Source: JAPLDP01 sp964628285 (GTDB lineage: Bacteria; Bacteroidota; Bacteroidia; Bacteroidales; JAGONC01). From it: DNA of 64,000 bases. Below are positions 1 to 8,610 of this stretch, in pieces. How positions within the stretch are numbered: the stretch's first letter is position 1; every line of letters starts with the position of its first letter. The DNA lies in the NCBI GenBank assembly GCA_964628285.1, contig CAZVNP010000002.1, positions 66,360-130,359 of the forward strand, given 5' to 3'. The notes under the pieces are model-generated. The model saw nothing but the letters and a program-made list of their open reading frames with translations, searched no databases and had not been told where the DNA came from. The position numbers were made by a program, and so were the translations under genes.

Positions 1-15
1 GCGAGAAGCGGGACT

Positions 16-92
16 TCAGGTCTTCAGGTCGGCAGGTCTACAAGGTCTACGTGTCTGCAGGTCGGTGGGTCGGCGGGTCTACAGGTCTTCAG
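16..92. repeat. Degenerate short tandem repeat (CAGGTCT/CAGGTCG units)
   Basis: The tract is built from irregular copies of a 7-base core CAGGTCT or CAGGTCG with spacers such as TA, TT and GG. It lies in the noncoding stretch 1-471 and no reading frame there is convincing. The units are too short and uneven for a CRISPR array. It looks like slippage-type intergenic DNA; function unknown. Confidence 0.6.
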
Positions 93-113
93 ATATGCAA
101 ATTCGCGGGCGGA

Positions 114-132
114 GTCCCGCTTACTGCGGGAC
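114..132. repeat. GC-rich hairpin
   Basis: GTCCCGC (114-120) and GCGGGAC (126-132) form a perfect 7-bp stem around the loop TTACT. There is no T-run next to it, so it is not a convincing terminator. It belongs to the cluster of dyads that fills 1-360. Confidence 0.5.
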
Positions 133-205
133 GGCATTCAATAGCACCCGGGAAAGAAGATATTAATTTTGAGTCCTGTAAGGACGGCATTGATGACAGA
201 CATAA

Positions 206-346
206 GCGAATAGCGAGGAGCGAATAACAAATAGCGAATAGTGAATAGCAAGGAGCGAGGCAGATATCCCGCCGGAGGCGGGTTCGGCAATTGGCAATTG
301 TCAGTCAAAGTTTCAATCGCTATTCGCTTTTCGCTATTCACTCCTC
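206..346. repeat. Inverted repeat built from GCGAATAGCGA-type units
   Basis: Several copies of a unit like GCGAATAGCGA or AATAGCAAGGAGCGA lie at 206-259, and their reverse complement (TCGCTATTCGC, CGCTATTCACTCCTC) at 317-346. Between them is a perfect 6-bp stem, CCCGCC (268-273) / GGCGGG (277-282). The whole can fold back as one dyad. No coding potential is seen. It resembles non-autonomous palindromic intergenic elements, which is inference because only one copy is in the window. Confidence 0.55.
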
Positions 347-385
347 CCGAAAAAAATATAATCCCCCTTTTAAATATTAATTTCG

Positions 386-393
386 TACTTTTA
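386..393 (+). promoter_or_regulatory. Possible -7 box for the carboxylase operon
   Basis: TACTTTTA departs by one base from the Bacteroidota primary-sigma -7 consensus TAnnTTTG. It lies 79 bases before the biotin carboxylase start. No clear -33 element is visible at the right distance. Confidence 0.3.
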
Positions 394-471
394 CGGGCCA
401 AAACTTTTTCGACCAGGTTATGTTGATATTTATCAGGTGTTAATAAACTTATAAACTAACCTGAGGTTTTC

Positions 472-1977
472 ATGATAAAAAAGATTCTTGTTGCCAACAG
501 AGGCGAAATAGCCATCAGGGTAATGAGATCGTGCAGGGAGATGGGTATACGGACGGTGGCTGTTTTCTCGGAGGCCGACAGAAAGTCGATGCATGTGCGT
601 TATGCCGATGAGGCTTATTTCATCGGGCCATCACCGTCCACTGAGAGTTACCTCGTCATTGATAAGATCATTGAAGCCGCCAAGAAAAGCGGTGCCGATG
701 CCATCCATCCCGGTTACGGTTTCCTGTCGGAGAACGCCGCTTTTGCGCAACGCTGCGAGGATGAAGGCATCATTTTCATCGGTCCCACGCACCATGCCAT
801 CTCGGTCATGGGCGACAAGCTCACCGCCCGCCAGGCCATGACCGATGCCGGTGTGCCTGTGGTCCCGGGCACAAAAGAAAAGATCGACGACGAGGCCACG
901 GCATATAAGATGGCCATGGAGATGGGCCTGCCTGTCATCGTCAAGGCTTCCGCCGGTGGTGGCGGCAAGGGCATGCGGCTGGTGCACAGGGCCGAGGATC
1001 TCGCCGCTGCCTTGCGTATGGCGCGCTCCGAAGCGGCCGCCGCCTTCGCTGACGACACCATCTACATAGAAAAGTATATCTGCTCGCCACATCATATCGA
1101 GTTTCAGATCCTCGCCGACAAGCACGGCAACACCATTCATCTCTTTGAAAGGGAGTGCTCTATCCAGCGGCGGCATCAGAAGGTCATCGAGGAGACCCCG
1201 TCGCCGTTGCTGACGCCGGCGCTGCGCGAGGAGATGGGACGCTATGCCGTGGCCGCCGCCAGGGCCGTCAACTACGTCGGCGCCGGCACCATCGAGTTTA
1301 TGGTCGATAACGACCTCCATTACTATTTCCTTGAGATGAATACACGGCTGCAGGTGGAGCATCCCATCACCGAGCGGGTGGTGGGTGTGGACCTCGTCAA
1401 GGAACAAATACACATCGCCGACGGCGAGAGGCTTACGCTGGTACAGGACGAGCTGCGCCAATTCGGTCACGCCATTGAATGCCGCATATATGCAGAAGAT
1501 CCCGATAATGACTTCATGCCCAGCCCAGGCCTCATCAAACACATCACCGAGCCCCTGGGCCTGGGGGTCAGAAACGACGGCTATGTCTACGAAGGGTATG
1601 AAATACCGCTCTATTACGATCCTCTCATTTCCAAACTCATCGTCTGGGGTAAGACACGGGAGGAAGCCATCAACAGGATGAAACGGGCCCTCTATTCATA
1701 CAAGATAACCGGTGTGAAGACGACAATAAAATTCCACGAGAAGATCATGAATATTCCTGACTTCAGAACAGGAAACTACAATACCCATTTCATCGACGAT
1801 CACAAGAAAGAATTACTGGAAACAGATCGTTGCGATTCCATCTGTGAAGATATCGCCATCATTGCATCGGTTATCGAGTACACCTCGAGGCTGAAAACAA
1901 ACTCTATCAAACCCGGCGCTGCCAGCCAAAGGGGATGGAAGGATTTCGGACGAAGAAAAGGCGTTCAGGGCTTATGA
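472..1977 (+). CDS. accC: Biotin carboxylase subunit of acyl-CoA carboxylase
   Basis: This subunit carboxylates the biotin of the carrier protein using ATP and bicarbonate, the first half-reaction of acetyl- or propionyl-CoA carboxylase. The 501-residue protein begins with the family N-terminus IKKILVANRGEIAIRV. It carries the ATP-grasp glycine loop KASAGGGGKGMR near residue 165 and the active-site strand EMNTRLQVEHPITE near residue 295. It is some 50 residues longer than E. coli AccC, as is usual for members paired with a propionyl-type carboxyltransferase. The ATG at 472 fits the family start. The carrier and carboxyltransferase genes follow at 37 and 65 bases, so the three form one operon. 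The acyl substrate cannot be read from sequence. Confidence 0.95.
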   Translation: MIKKILVANRGEIAIRVMRSCREMGIRTVAVFSEADRKSMHVRYADEAYFIGPSPSTESYLVIDKIIEAAKKSGADAIHPGYGFLSENAAFAQRCEDEGIIFIGPTHHAISVMGDKLTARQAMTDAGVPVVPGTKEKIDDEATAYKMAMEMGLPVIVKASAGGGGKGMRLVHRAEDLAAALRMARSEAAAAFADDTIYIEKYICSPHHIEFQILADKHGNTIHLFERECSIQRRHQKVIEETPSPLLTPALREEMGRYAVAAARAVNYVGAGTIEFMVDNDLHYYFLEMNTRLQVEHPITERVVGVDLVKEQIHIADGERLTLVQDELRQFGHAIECRIYAEDPDNDFMPSPGLIKHITEPLGLGVRNDGYVYEGYEIPLYYDPLISKLIVWGKTREEAINRMKRALYSYKITGVKTTIKFHEKIMNIPDFRTGNYNTHFIDDHKKELLETDRCDSICEDIAIIASVIEYTSRLKTNSIKPGAASQRGWKDFGRRKGVQGL

Positions 1978-2014
1978 CACATGCCACTCTTTAGTTAAAC
2001 CAAACCTTTGCCCT

Positions 2015-2524
2015 ATGTCACTGGAAGTCAACCTCAATAAACGAAAAGCCACCGTTGAGTTGCTCTACCAGGAGGAAAACACGGTAAGAATAGCTGTCGA
2101 TAATACGGTTTACGAACTGGATATCGTAAGGGTTGAAGAAGGGGTCTATTCGATTCTCCTGAACAACCGGTCCTATACCATCGAATTATTTCAGAATGGA
2201 GGCACCAGAAGTTATATCGTCAACACCTATCTGAACACTTACGATGTTGAAATCATCGATACCGAGACCAGGTACCTGAGAAGCAGGGAAAAAAGTGTTT
2301 TCGGCCCCACCGAAAACAATATCTATTCACCCATGCCGGGAAAGGTAGTCAGGATACCTATCAAAGTCGGTGATCATGTCACTCAGGGTCAAACGGTGAT
2401 TGTCGTTTCGGCCATGAAAATGGAGAGCGAGTTCAAAGCCAAGAACGAGGGGGTGGTCAGGGATATCCTCACTACCGAGGGTGCCACTGTGAACGGCAAT
2501 CAGATCCTGGTGGTTATCGGCTGA
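2015..2524 (+). CDS. Biotin carboxyl carrier protein
   Basis: A 169-residue carrier with a C-terminal biotinyl domain of about 70 residues. The biotinylation motif AMKMES places the modified lysine near residue 135. The hinge SPMPGKVVRIPIKVGDHV before it is the usual half of the lipoyl/biotinyl fold. The N-terminal 95 residues are a beta-rich region of the kind found in propionyl-CoA and oxaloacetate carboxylase carriers; there is no Ala/Pro linker. It passes carboxybiotin from the upstream biotin carboxylase to the downstream carboxyltransferase. Position and size support a three-subunit soluble carboxylase rather than the E. coli AccABCD layout. Confidence 0.93.
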   Translation: MSLEVNLNKRKATVELLYQEENTVRIAVDNTVYELDIVRVEEGVYSILLNNRSYTIELFQNGGTRSYIVNTYLNTYDVEIIDTETRYLRSREKSVFGPTENNIYSPMPGKVVRIPIKVGDHVTQGQTVIVVSAMKMESEFKAKNEGVVRDILTTEGATVNGNQILVVIG

Positions 2525-2589
2525 GACGGCCGTGTAAGGGGCGTCTGTGGCTCTGTCGCACACCCCAGGTATTCATTAATGCAGTGCAT

Positions 2590-4128
2590 ATGGCAAGTTT
2601 AGAAGAAAAGTTCAAGCAATTTGAGGAAAGGGACAAGATAGCGGAGCTGGGTGGGGGTAAAGAACGTATCGACCGTCAGCATAAAGCCGGGCGGAAAACG
2701 GCGCGGGAGCGCATCAGCGATCTGCTCGACCCCGGCACTTTCATTGAGATGGATAAATTCGTCACTCACCGTTCCCACGACTTTGACATGGACAAAAATA
2801 AAATTTACGGTGACGGGGTGGTGAGCGGTTTCGGCAAAATTGACGGCAGGCTTGTTTATGTCTTTGCACAGGATTTCACTGTTTTCGGCGGCACTTTGAG
2901 CCGTGCCAATGCTGAGAAGATCGTCAAGGTGTCGCAACTGGCCATGAAGATGGGAGCGCCTCTCATCGGCCTGAACGACTCCGGGGGCGCCAGGATACAG
3001 GAGGGTGTGGAGAGCCTGGCGGGCTATGCCGATATTTTCTATCTGAATGTCATGGGCTCGGGTGTCATACCCCAGATCTCGGCAGTCCTGGGACCTTGTG
3101 CCGGCGGCGCCGTCTATTCGCCGGCCATGACCGATTTCATCTTCATGGTCAAAGACTCCAGTTACATGTTCGTCACCGGACCCGACGTCATCAAGGCGGT
3201 CACACACGAGGAGGTGACCAAGGATGAACTGGGCGGCGCCATGACGCACAACACCAAAAGCGGCGTAGCCCATTTCGTGGCCGAAAACGACGAACAGTGC
3301 ATGATGATGATCCGTGAGCTGATGACCTTCCTGCCCTCCAACAACATGGAGGACCCGCCCGTCAAGCCGTGCATGGACAACATACGCCGTGAGGATGAGA
3401 AACTGCAGACGATCATCCCCGTTGATCCCAACAAACCTTACGACATGAAGGATATCATCTTCAGCGTGGTGGATGATAAGCATTTCTTTGAGGTGATGCC
3501 CTATTACGCACAGAATATCATCGTCGGTTTTGCGCGTCTTGGCGGCGTTCCGGTGGGCATTGTGGCCAACCAGCCCGATGTTTTGGCCGGCGTGCTCGAT
3601 ATCAACTCGTCCGTTAAGGGGGCCCGTTTTGTCCGCTTCTGTGATGCCTTCAACATCCCGTTGATCACCTTTGTCGACGTGCCGGGCTTCCTGCCGGGCA
3701 CGGCACAGGAATTCGGCGGCATCATCAAGCATGGCGCCAAGCTGCTGTATGCTTTCTGTGAGGCCACGGTGCCGAAAATAACGGTTATCACACGCAAGGC
3801 TTACGGTGGCGCCTACGACGTTATGTCGAGCAAACACATCGGTGCCGATGTTAACTACGCTTATCCCACCGCCGAGGTGGCCGTGATGGGCCCCGAAGGC
3901 GCCGTCAATATCATTTTCAGGGACAAGCTGTCGGAAGAGGACCGGGAATTTGCCGTGGAAGAGTATAAGAAAACATTCGCCAACCCATATAAAGCCGCGG
4001 AACTGGGGTATATCGATGAGATCATCTACCCCAAACAAACCAGGTTCAAACTGATCCAGGCCCTGGAAATGACACAGAACAAAAGCAAATCCAATCCTGC
4101 TAAAAAACACGGGAACATACCGTTATGA
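2590..4128 (+). CDS. Acyl-CoA carboxylase beta (carboxyltransferase) subunit
   Basis: The enzyme transfers CO2 from carboxybiotin to propionyl-CoA or acetyl-CoA. From the ATG at 2590 it has 512 residues; a GTG two codons earlier is possible. Both halves of the crotonase-like carboxyltransferase fold are present: GGARIQEGVESL near residue 135 forms the first oxyanion hole, and PGFLPGTAQEFGGIIKHGAK near residue 370 the second. It is closest in type to PccB/MmdA. The decarboxylase alternative (sodium-pumping methylmalonyl-CoA decarboxylase) is less likely because a biotin carboxylase is encoded in the same operon and no membrane beta subunit is nearby. Propionyl-CoA carboxylase is my preferred reading. 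Confidence 0.93.
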   Translation: MASLEEKFKQFEERDKIAELGGGKERIDRQHKAGRKTARERISDLLDPGTFIEMDKFVTHRSHDFDMDKNKIYGDGVVSGFGKIDGRLVYVFAQDFTVFGGTLSRANAEKIVKVSQLAMKMGAPLIGLNDSGGARIQEGVESLAGYADIFYLNVMGSGVIPQISAVLGPCAGGAVYSPAMTDFIFMVKDSSYMFVTGPDVIKAVTHEEVTKDELGGAMTHNTKSGVAHFVAENDEQCMMMIRELMTFLPSNNMEDPPVKPCMDNIRREDEKLQTIIPVDPNKPYDMKDIIFSVVDDKHFFEVMPYYAQNIIVGFARLGGVPVGIVANQPDVLAGVLDINSSVKGARFVRFCDAFNIPLITFVDVPGFLPGTAQEFGGIIKHGAKLLYAFCEATVPKITVITRKAYGGAYDVMSSKHIGADVNYAYPTAEVAVMGPEGAVNIIFRDKLSEEDREFAVEEYKKTFANPYKAAELGYIDEIIYPKQTRFKLIQALEMTQNKSKSNPAKKHGNIPL

Positions 4129-4156
4129 TTTGTCTTGACCTGATAACCTTAACCTG

Positions 4157-5365
4157 ATGATACGTAAGATCCTGCTTTTTGCCGGCCGGTCACTGCTGTT
4201 CTTCATATTGGCCGTTTTCTTAGTCGTGGTGATCATGTACCTGCGCTGTCCAGTCTACCGTTTTCCGCAGCCACATCCCTTTGCAGGACAGCAGATCTAT
4301 AATCCTTATCAGGGGATGGATCCCTCCCATTGGCGTAAGGCCAATTTCCAGGTACAGTCGTATGCCTGGTGCGGACTGACCGACGGACGTAAAAACTCAA
4401 ATAAACAGATCCATGATATTTATTCCATGCTCGGATACGATGTCATAGGCATCTCCGATTACATGAAGATCAACAGGTACGGCCACGGGGAGCCATCCTA
4501 TGTACCCATTTATGAGCACGGTTACAGCATCAAAAAGACCCACCAGATCCTCATTGGTGCCAGGAGAGTGCTGTGGCGCGACTATCCCATTTACCAGAAT
4601 ATCGATTACAAGCAAAACATCATCAATCACCTGAGGAAAGACAATCAGCTTATCTTCCTGGCCCATCCCCTGCTGCGTTATGGTTATACCATCAGGGACA
4701 TGCGCTATCTAACCAATTATGACGGCATCGAGGTACTGAATAACGCGCGGTTATCCATACACCATTGGGATGAGGCCCTGTCGACGGGTCACTTTGCCAC
4801 GGTCATTGGTGATGATGACGGTCATGATCTCAGCAATCCCGATGAGGCGGGCCGCCGCTGCACCATCATCAACGCGCCGGCGGTGACTGCCGCCGACATC
4901 ATCGACGCCCTGAAAAGAGGCAACGCCTTTGGTGCCGATGTGGCCTGGATACCCGGTGAATCTTATGCCAATAAAAGAATAAAACATGACGACCTGCCTG
5001 TCGTCACCGCCGTCGACGTTGTGCACGACACGCTGCAGGTGGCCGTGGACCGCCCGGCGGCGTTCCGTTTCATCGGCCAGGAGGGGAAGCTGAGAAAAAC
5101 CGACACCGCCACCGCGCGTGCGTTGTACGTCATACAGCCCGCCGACACCTATGTCAGGACCGAGGTCACCTTCCCCAACGGTACCGTTTATTATCTTAAT
5201 CCGGTGATACGGTACAACGGCGTTTATCCTGTTGAACAGCCTATGGCTTCAGTAGATAAAGGTCTCACACTACTGTTCAGGATCATATATGTCATCGTCG
5301 GAGCCGGCGTATTGTCGTGGCTATATCTCAGATATTTCAGGAGAAGAAGAACATCACGGGAATAA
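4157..5365 (+). CDS. Membrane-anchored PHP-domain-like protein
   Basis: I do not know a characterised homologue. The 402-residue protein has an N-terminal membrane segment (about residues 9-28) and a C-terminal one (about 368-388), followed by an Arg-rich tail. The region between resembles a PHP phosphoesterase: a GLTDG start near residue 75, GISDYMKINRYGH near 96, a LAHPLLRYG strand near 170, YDGIEVLNN near 192, and GDDDGHD near 217, where PHP proteins carry metal-binding His and Asp. Some canonical metal ligands look replaced, so activity is uncertain. It lies 28 bases after the carboxylase genes and 59 bases before a glycosyltransferase gene. An envelope role is inference. Confidence 0.6.
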   Translation: MIRKILLFAGRSLLFFILAVFLVVVIMYLRCPVYRFPQPHPFAGQQIYNPYQGMDPSHWRKANFQVQSYAWCGLTDGRKNSNKQIHDIYSMLGYDVIGISDYMKINRYGHGEPSYVPIYEHGYSIKKTHQILIGARRVLWRDYPIYQNIDYKQNIINHLRKDNQLIFLAHPLLRYGYTIRDMRYLTNYDGIEVLNNARLSIHHWDEALSTGHFATVIGDDDGHDLSNPDEAGRRCTIINAPAVTAADIIDALKRGNAFGADVAWIPGESYANKRIKHDDLPVVTAVDVVHDTLQVAVDRPAAFRFIGQEGKLRKTDTATARALYVIQPADTYVRTEVTFPNGTVYYLNPVIRYNGVYPVEQPMASVDKGLTLLFRIIYVIVGAGVLSWLYLRYFRRRRTSRE

Positions 5366-5383
5366 AATCACCTCAACCCCCCA

Positions 5384-5409
5384 CCCCCTTCTCCTGAAGG
5401 AGAAGAGGG
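5384..5409. repeat. Hairpin of the CTTCTCC/GGAGAAG type
   Basis: Bases 5384-5394 pair with 5399-5409 (11 positions, one mismatch) around the loop TGAA, preceded by a C-rich stretch. It fills most of the 59 bases between the PHP-like gene and the glycosyltransferase gene. It lacks a T-run, so it is more like a dispersed intergenic palindrome than a terminator. Confidence 0.55.
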
Positions 5410-5424
5410 AAATTTCCTTAGGGT

Positions 5425-6999
5425 ATGTCTAACTCTATTAAACCATCGGAAAAGGATATCACCAGGAATCTTGTTCTTCTCATCGCTATCTCGACAGTCA
5501 TCAGGGCGCTGGTGGCGGCTTTCACCGACCTGGGCAATGATGAGGCATACTACTGGACCTATGCTCTTTATCCTGACCTGAGTCATTTCGACCATCCGCC
5601 GATGGTGGGTTTCATGATCCAGTTGTTCACCGCCGACCTACATCTGCCAGGTGAATTCTTCATGAGACTCTCCTCCGTCCTTTTCGGAGCGCTCAACACA
5701 TGGATCATCTTCCGTATCGGTTCCAGGCTCCGCAACACCGCCACGGGTTTTTACGCCGCATTGCTTTACACAGGTTCTGTTTACTGTTTTGTCATTGCCG
5801 GCATTTTCATCCTGCCCGATACGCCGCAGCTTCTTTTCTGGCTTCTCAGCCTGCATTTGCTGCTCGGCAGCCTGAATGTGGATCCTGTCACCAAAAAAGA
5901 AAGAGGCCGTCTCCTCCTCGCCGGTCTCACCATCGGGCTGGCCCTGCTGTCGAAGTACACCTCCGTTTTCCTGTGGGCGGGCGCCCTGCTCTATATCCTG
6001 TTTTACGACCGCAAATGGCTTAAGACAAAAGAATTGTACCTCGCCCTGATGTTCTCGGCCCTTCTTTTCCTGCCCGTCATCATCTGGAATGTGAAAAACG
6101 GTTTCATCAGCTTCACCTATCATTCGGAGAGGGTGGATATCCTGAGGAGCGGTCTGCGGCCAGACTACTTTCTGACCGAGCTGGCCGGTCAGTTTTTCTA
6201 CAATAATCCGGTGAATGTCATTTTAATCCTCACCGCTCTCTGGGCCGTGGTGCGCAAAAGAGCCTTTCTAAAGCCGGGGCTGACGGCGGCCCTGTTATTT
6301 TACAGCTTGCCTCTCATCTTGCTCTTCCTGCTCTTTGCTTTGTTCCGTGCGACGCTGCCGCACTGGACCGGTCCGGGATATACCGCACTGCTCCTGCTGG
6401 CCGCGGCATGGCTGGATGATCGACAACACCTTTCGGGCCGCAGGGCATGGGTGCCGCTCTGGAACAAAATCTCCCTGGGGTTGCTGCTGGTCATTATGGC
6501 AGCGGGGTTCATCCAGATCAGAACAGGGTTCATTCCTTTCAAACGCTGGCATATCGATGATCCCAGTCTTGAGATGTACGGCTGGAAGCAATTGCGGCAA
6601 AAGTTCACACCGGTTTACCGGGATGACATAGGGCAAGGCCATATGAGTCCCGCTTCGGTCATCATCACCTCGAAGTGGTTCCCTGCCGCTCATCTGGATT
6701 ATTATGTGGCCATGCCGGACCATATCCCTCTTTTTGCCGTCAACACGCTGGGTGAGATCCATAAATATGCGTGGATCGACAAGGAGCGGGGTGGACTGAA
6801 AAAAGGCACGGATGCCTGGTACATCACCACGGATACTTACTTCAGCGACCCGCAGCGCCTGTATGGTGGCCTGTTCAGGGAGATCTCGCAGCCCGACACT
6901 CTGCTCATCTACCGTGGGAGCAGCGTGGTGAGGGAGGTTTATGTGTACCGGATGAAAGACCTGCTCAGGCTGCCTGAAGAAGAATTGCCCGGTCACTAA
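5425..6999 (+). CDS. Family 39 (ArnT/PMT-type) membrane glycosyltransferase
   Basis: This is a GT-C enzyme that would use a polyprenyl-phosphate sugar donor on the periplasmic side of the inner membrane. The 524-residue protein has about ten hydrophobic segments. The first periplasmic loop carries NDEAYYWTYA near residue 38, with the acidic catalytic motif, and then FDHPPMVGF, both typical of the dolichyl-phosphate-mannose/ArnT family. A soluble C-terminal part of about 140 residues follows residue 380. The acceptor, whether lipid A, a glycolipid or a protein, cannot be told from sequence. It converges on fumC with only 13 bases between the two stop codons. Confidence 0.82.
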   Translation: MSNSIKPSEKDITRNLVLLIAISTVIRALVAAFTDLGNDEAYYWTYALYPDLSHFDHPPMVGFMIQLFTADLHLPGEFFMRLSSVLFGALNTWIIFRIGSRLRNTATGFYAALLYTGSVYCFVIAGIFILPDTPQLLFWLLSLHLLLGSLNVDPVTKKERGRLLLAGLTIGLALLSKYTSVFLWAGALLYILFYDRKWLKTKELYLALMFSALLFLPVIIWNVKNGFISFTYHSERVDILRSGLRPDYFLTELAGQFFYNNPVNVILILTALWAVVRKRAFLKPGLTAALLFYSLPLILLFLLFALFRATLPHWTGPGYTALLLLAAAWLDDRQHLSGRRAWVPLWNKISLGLLLVIMAAGFIQIRTGFIPFKRWHIDDPSLEMYGWKQLRQKFTPVYRDDIGQGHMSPASVIITSKWFPAAHLDYYVAMPDHIPLFAVNTLGEIHKYAWIDKERGGLKKGTDAWYITTDTYFSDPQRLYGGLFREISQPDTLLIYRGSSVVREVYVYRMKDLLRLPEEELPGH

Positions 7000-7012
7000 G
7001 CCGGCCCTGAGC

Positions 7013-8395
7013 TTATATCATCTTTTTCGGGTCGACCCATTCGTTGAACTGTTTCTCCGTCACCAGACCCAGCTCCAGTGCCGCCTCACGAAGGGTTTTA
7101 TTCTCTGCATGGGCCTTTTTGGCTATCTTGGCCGAGTTATCATACCCGATGTGGGTATTGAGCGCCGTGACCAGCATCAATGAATTCTCGAGGTTTTTCC
7201 TGATGTTGACCAGGTTGGGTTCGATACCCGCGGCGCAGTTGTCGTTGAATGATGCGCAGGCATCGCCCAGCAGCCGGGCCGACATGAGGAAATTATAGAT
7301 CATGACCGGTTTGAAAACATTCAGCTGAAAGTGGCTGTTCAGTCCCCCGATGGTGATGGCCACGTCGTTGCCGATAACTTGTGCGCACACCATGGTCAGT
7401 GCTTCGGCCTGGGTGGGATTGACCTTGCCCGGCATGATGGAGGAGCCGGGTTCGTTGGCTGGCAGTATGAGCTCACCTATACCGCAACGGGGTCCTGAAC
7501 CGAGCATGCGGATGTCATGGGCTATCTTCATCAGGCTCACCGCCAGTTGTTTAAGGGCTCCTGACGCCTCCACGATAGCGTCGTGGGCCGACAGGGACTC
7601 GAACTTATTCTGTGCCGTGACAAAAGGATATCCCGACAGCTCCGCAATTTTTTTCGCCACGAGGACGTCATAGCCTTTGGGCGCGTTGATGCCTGTGCCC
7701 ACGGCCGTGCCTCCCAGGGCCAGCTCCAGCAGATGCGGCAAGGTGTTCTTCAGGGCCTTCAGACCATGATCGAGCTGTGACACGTAGCCCGAGAACTCCT
7801 GCCCCAGTGTCAACGGTGTGGCATCCATGAGGTGCGTGCGGCCGATCTTGACGATGCCGGCGAAAGCCTGTGCTTTCTTATCCAGCGTGTCGCGCAGGCG
7901 TTCCACTCCGGGGATGGTGGTTTCGACAAGCATCGTGTAGGCGGCGATGTGCATGGCGGTGGGAAAGGTATCGTTCGACGACTGGGATTTGTTCACATCG
8001 TCATTGGGATGGATATACCGGGAGCCATCCTCCAGGGTGCCTCCCTGCAGCACATGAACCCTGTTGGCAATGACCTCGTTGACATTCATGTTGGTCTGCG
8101 TTCCCGATCCCGTTTGCCATACCACCAGAGGAAACTGGTCGTCGAGCTTGCCTTCGAGGATCTCATCACACACACGGCCGATGGCATCCTTTTTTTCGGA
8201 GGTCAGCTTGCCCAGCTCGTAATTTGCCAGGGCGGCGGCTTTCTTTAAGACGGCAAAAGCCCTGATGATCTCTACGGGCATCTTACCGTCACCGATCTTA
8301 AAATTGTCCTTCGACCGCTGTGTCTGTGCACCCCAGTACTTGTCGGCGGGAACTTCCACAGGCCCCATGGTGTCCTTTTCAATTCGTGTTTTCAT
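7013..8395 (-). CDS. fumC: Fumarate hydratase, class II
   Basis: An iron-independent fumarase converting fumarate to malate in the TCA cycle. The 460-residue length is normal for FumC. The superfamily signature GSSIMPGKVNPTQAEA lies near residue 317, with the catalytic serine in the SS loop. GSGTQTNMNVNEV near residue 96 and GRTHLMDATPLTLGQEFSGY near residue 186 are the other two conserved regions. The ATG at 8395 gives the usual start, TRIEKDTMGPVEVP. Malate dehydrogenase and malic enzyme are encoded on the same strand within 6 kb. The palindromic element directly upstream separates it from the mdh-recX-prfB operon. Confidence 0.96.
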   Translation of the reverse strand: MKTRIEKDTMGPVEVPADKYWGAQTQRSKDNFKIGDGKMPVEIIRAFAVLKKAAALANYELGKLTSEKKDAIGRVCDEILEGKLDDQFPLVVWQTGSGTQTNMNVNEVIANRVHVLQGGTLEDGSRYIHPNDDVNKSQSSNDTFPTAMHIAAYTMLVETTIPGVERLRDTLDKKAQAFAGIVKIGRTHLMDATPLTLGQEFSGYVSQLDHGLKALKNTLPHLLELALGGTAVGTGINAPKGYDVLVAKKIAELSGYPFVTAQNKFESLSAHDAIVEASGALKQLAVSLMKIAHDIRMLGSGPRCGIGELILPANEPGSSIMPGKVNPTQAEALTMVCAQVIGNDVAITIGGLNSHFQLNVFKPVMIYNFLMSARLLGDACASFNDNCAAGIEPNLVNIRKNLENSLMLVTALNTHIGYDNSAKIAKKAHAENKTLREAALELGLVTEKQFNEWVDPKKMI

Positions 8396-8421
8396 TGGTG
8401 TCGTTTTGGTTTGATTATTAT

Positions 8422-8604
8422 AACCTTACCCAAGCGAGGTTGTATCAAAACTGACTTTTTTAGTTAACCGCAGAGTTCACAAAGGAAGCGCAGAGTACTT
8501 AAAATCAGTCCTTTATTCCTCGGCGTTCTCTGCGTATCCTCTGCGCTCCTTGCGGTGTAATAAAAAAAATTTCATTTTGATACACTCTCGTTTGGGATGA
8601 GGTT
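8422..8604. mobile_element. MITE-like palindromic element, no coding capacity
   Basis: The element fills the gap between fumC and the ArsC-like gene. Its ends are imperfect inverted repeats of about 28 bp: 8423-8450 (ending GTATCAAAA) against 8575-8604 (beginning TTTTGATAC). Inside these, a second pair of arms rich in CGCAGAG (about 8466-8495) faces its reverse complement CTCTGCG (about 8524-8556), so almost the whole 183 bp can form one long hairpin. No reading frame is present. Long terminal inverted repeats without a transposase are the hallmark of a non-autonomous MITE. No clear target duplication is visible. Confidence 0.65.
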
Positions 8605-8610
8605 GTGTAC

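Noticed and set aside
16..92. Possible CRISPR array at the left edge
   Set aside because: Units are only about 7 bases, irregular, with no spacers of constant length and no cas genes.
631..1542. A 303-codon minus frame inside accC
   Set aside because: It is a shadow of the biotin carboxylase gene with no recognisable domain.
2599..4110. A 503-codon open frame on the minus strand, antisense to the carboxyltransferase gene
   Set aside because: The plus strand encodes a full, motif-rich carboxyltransferase; the antisense frame is His/Asp-rich low-quality protein, as expected from a shadow.
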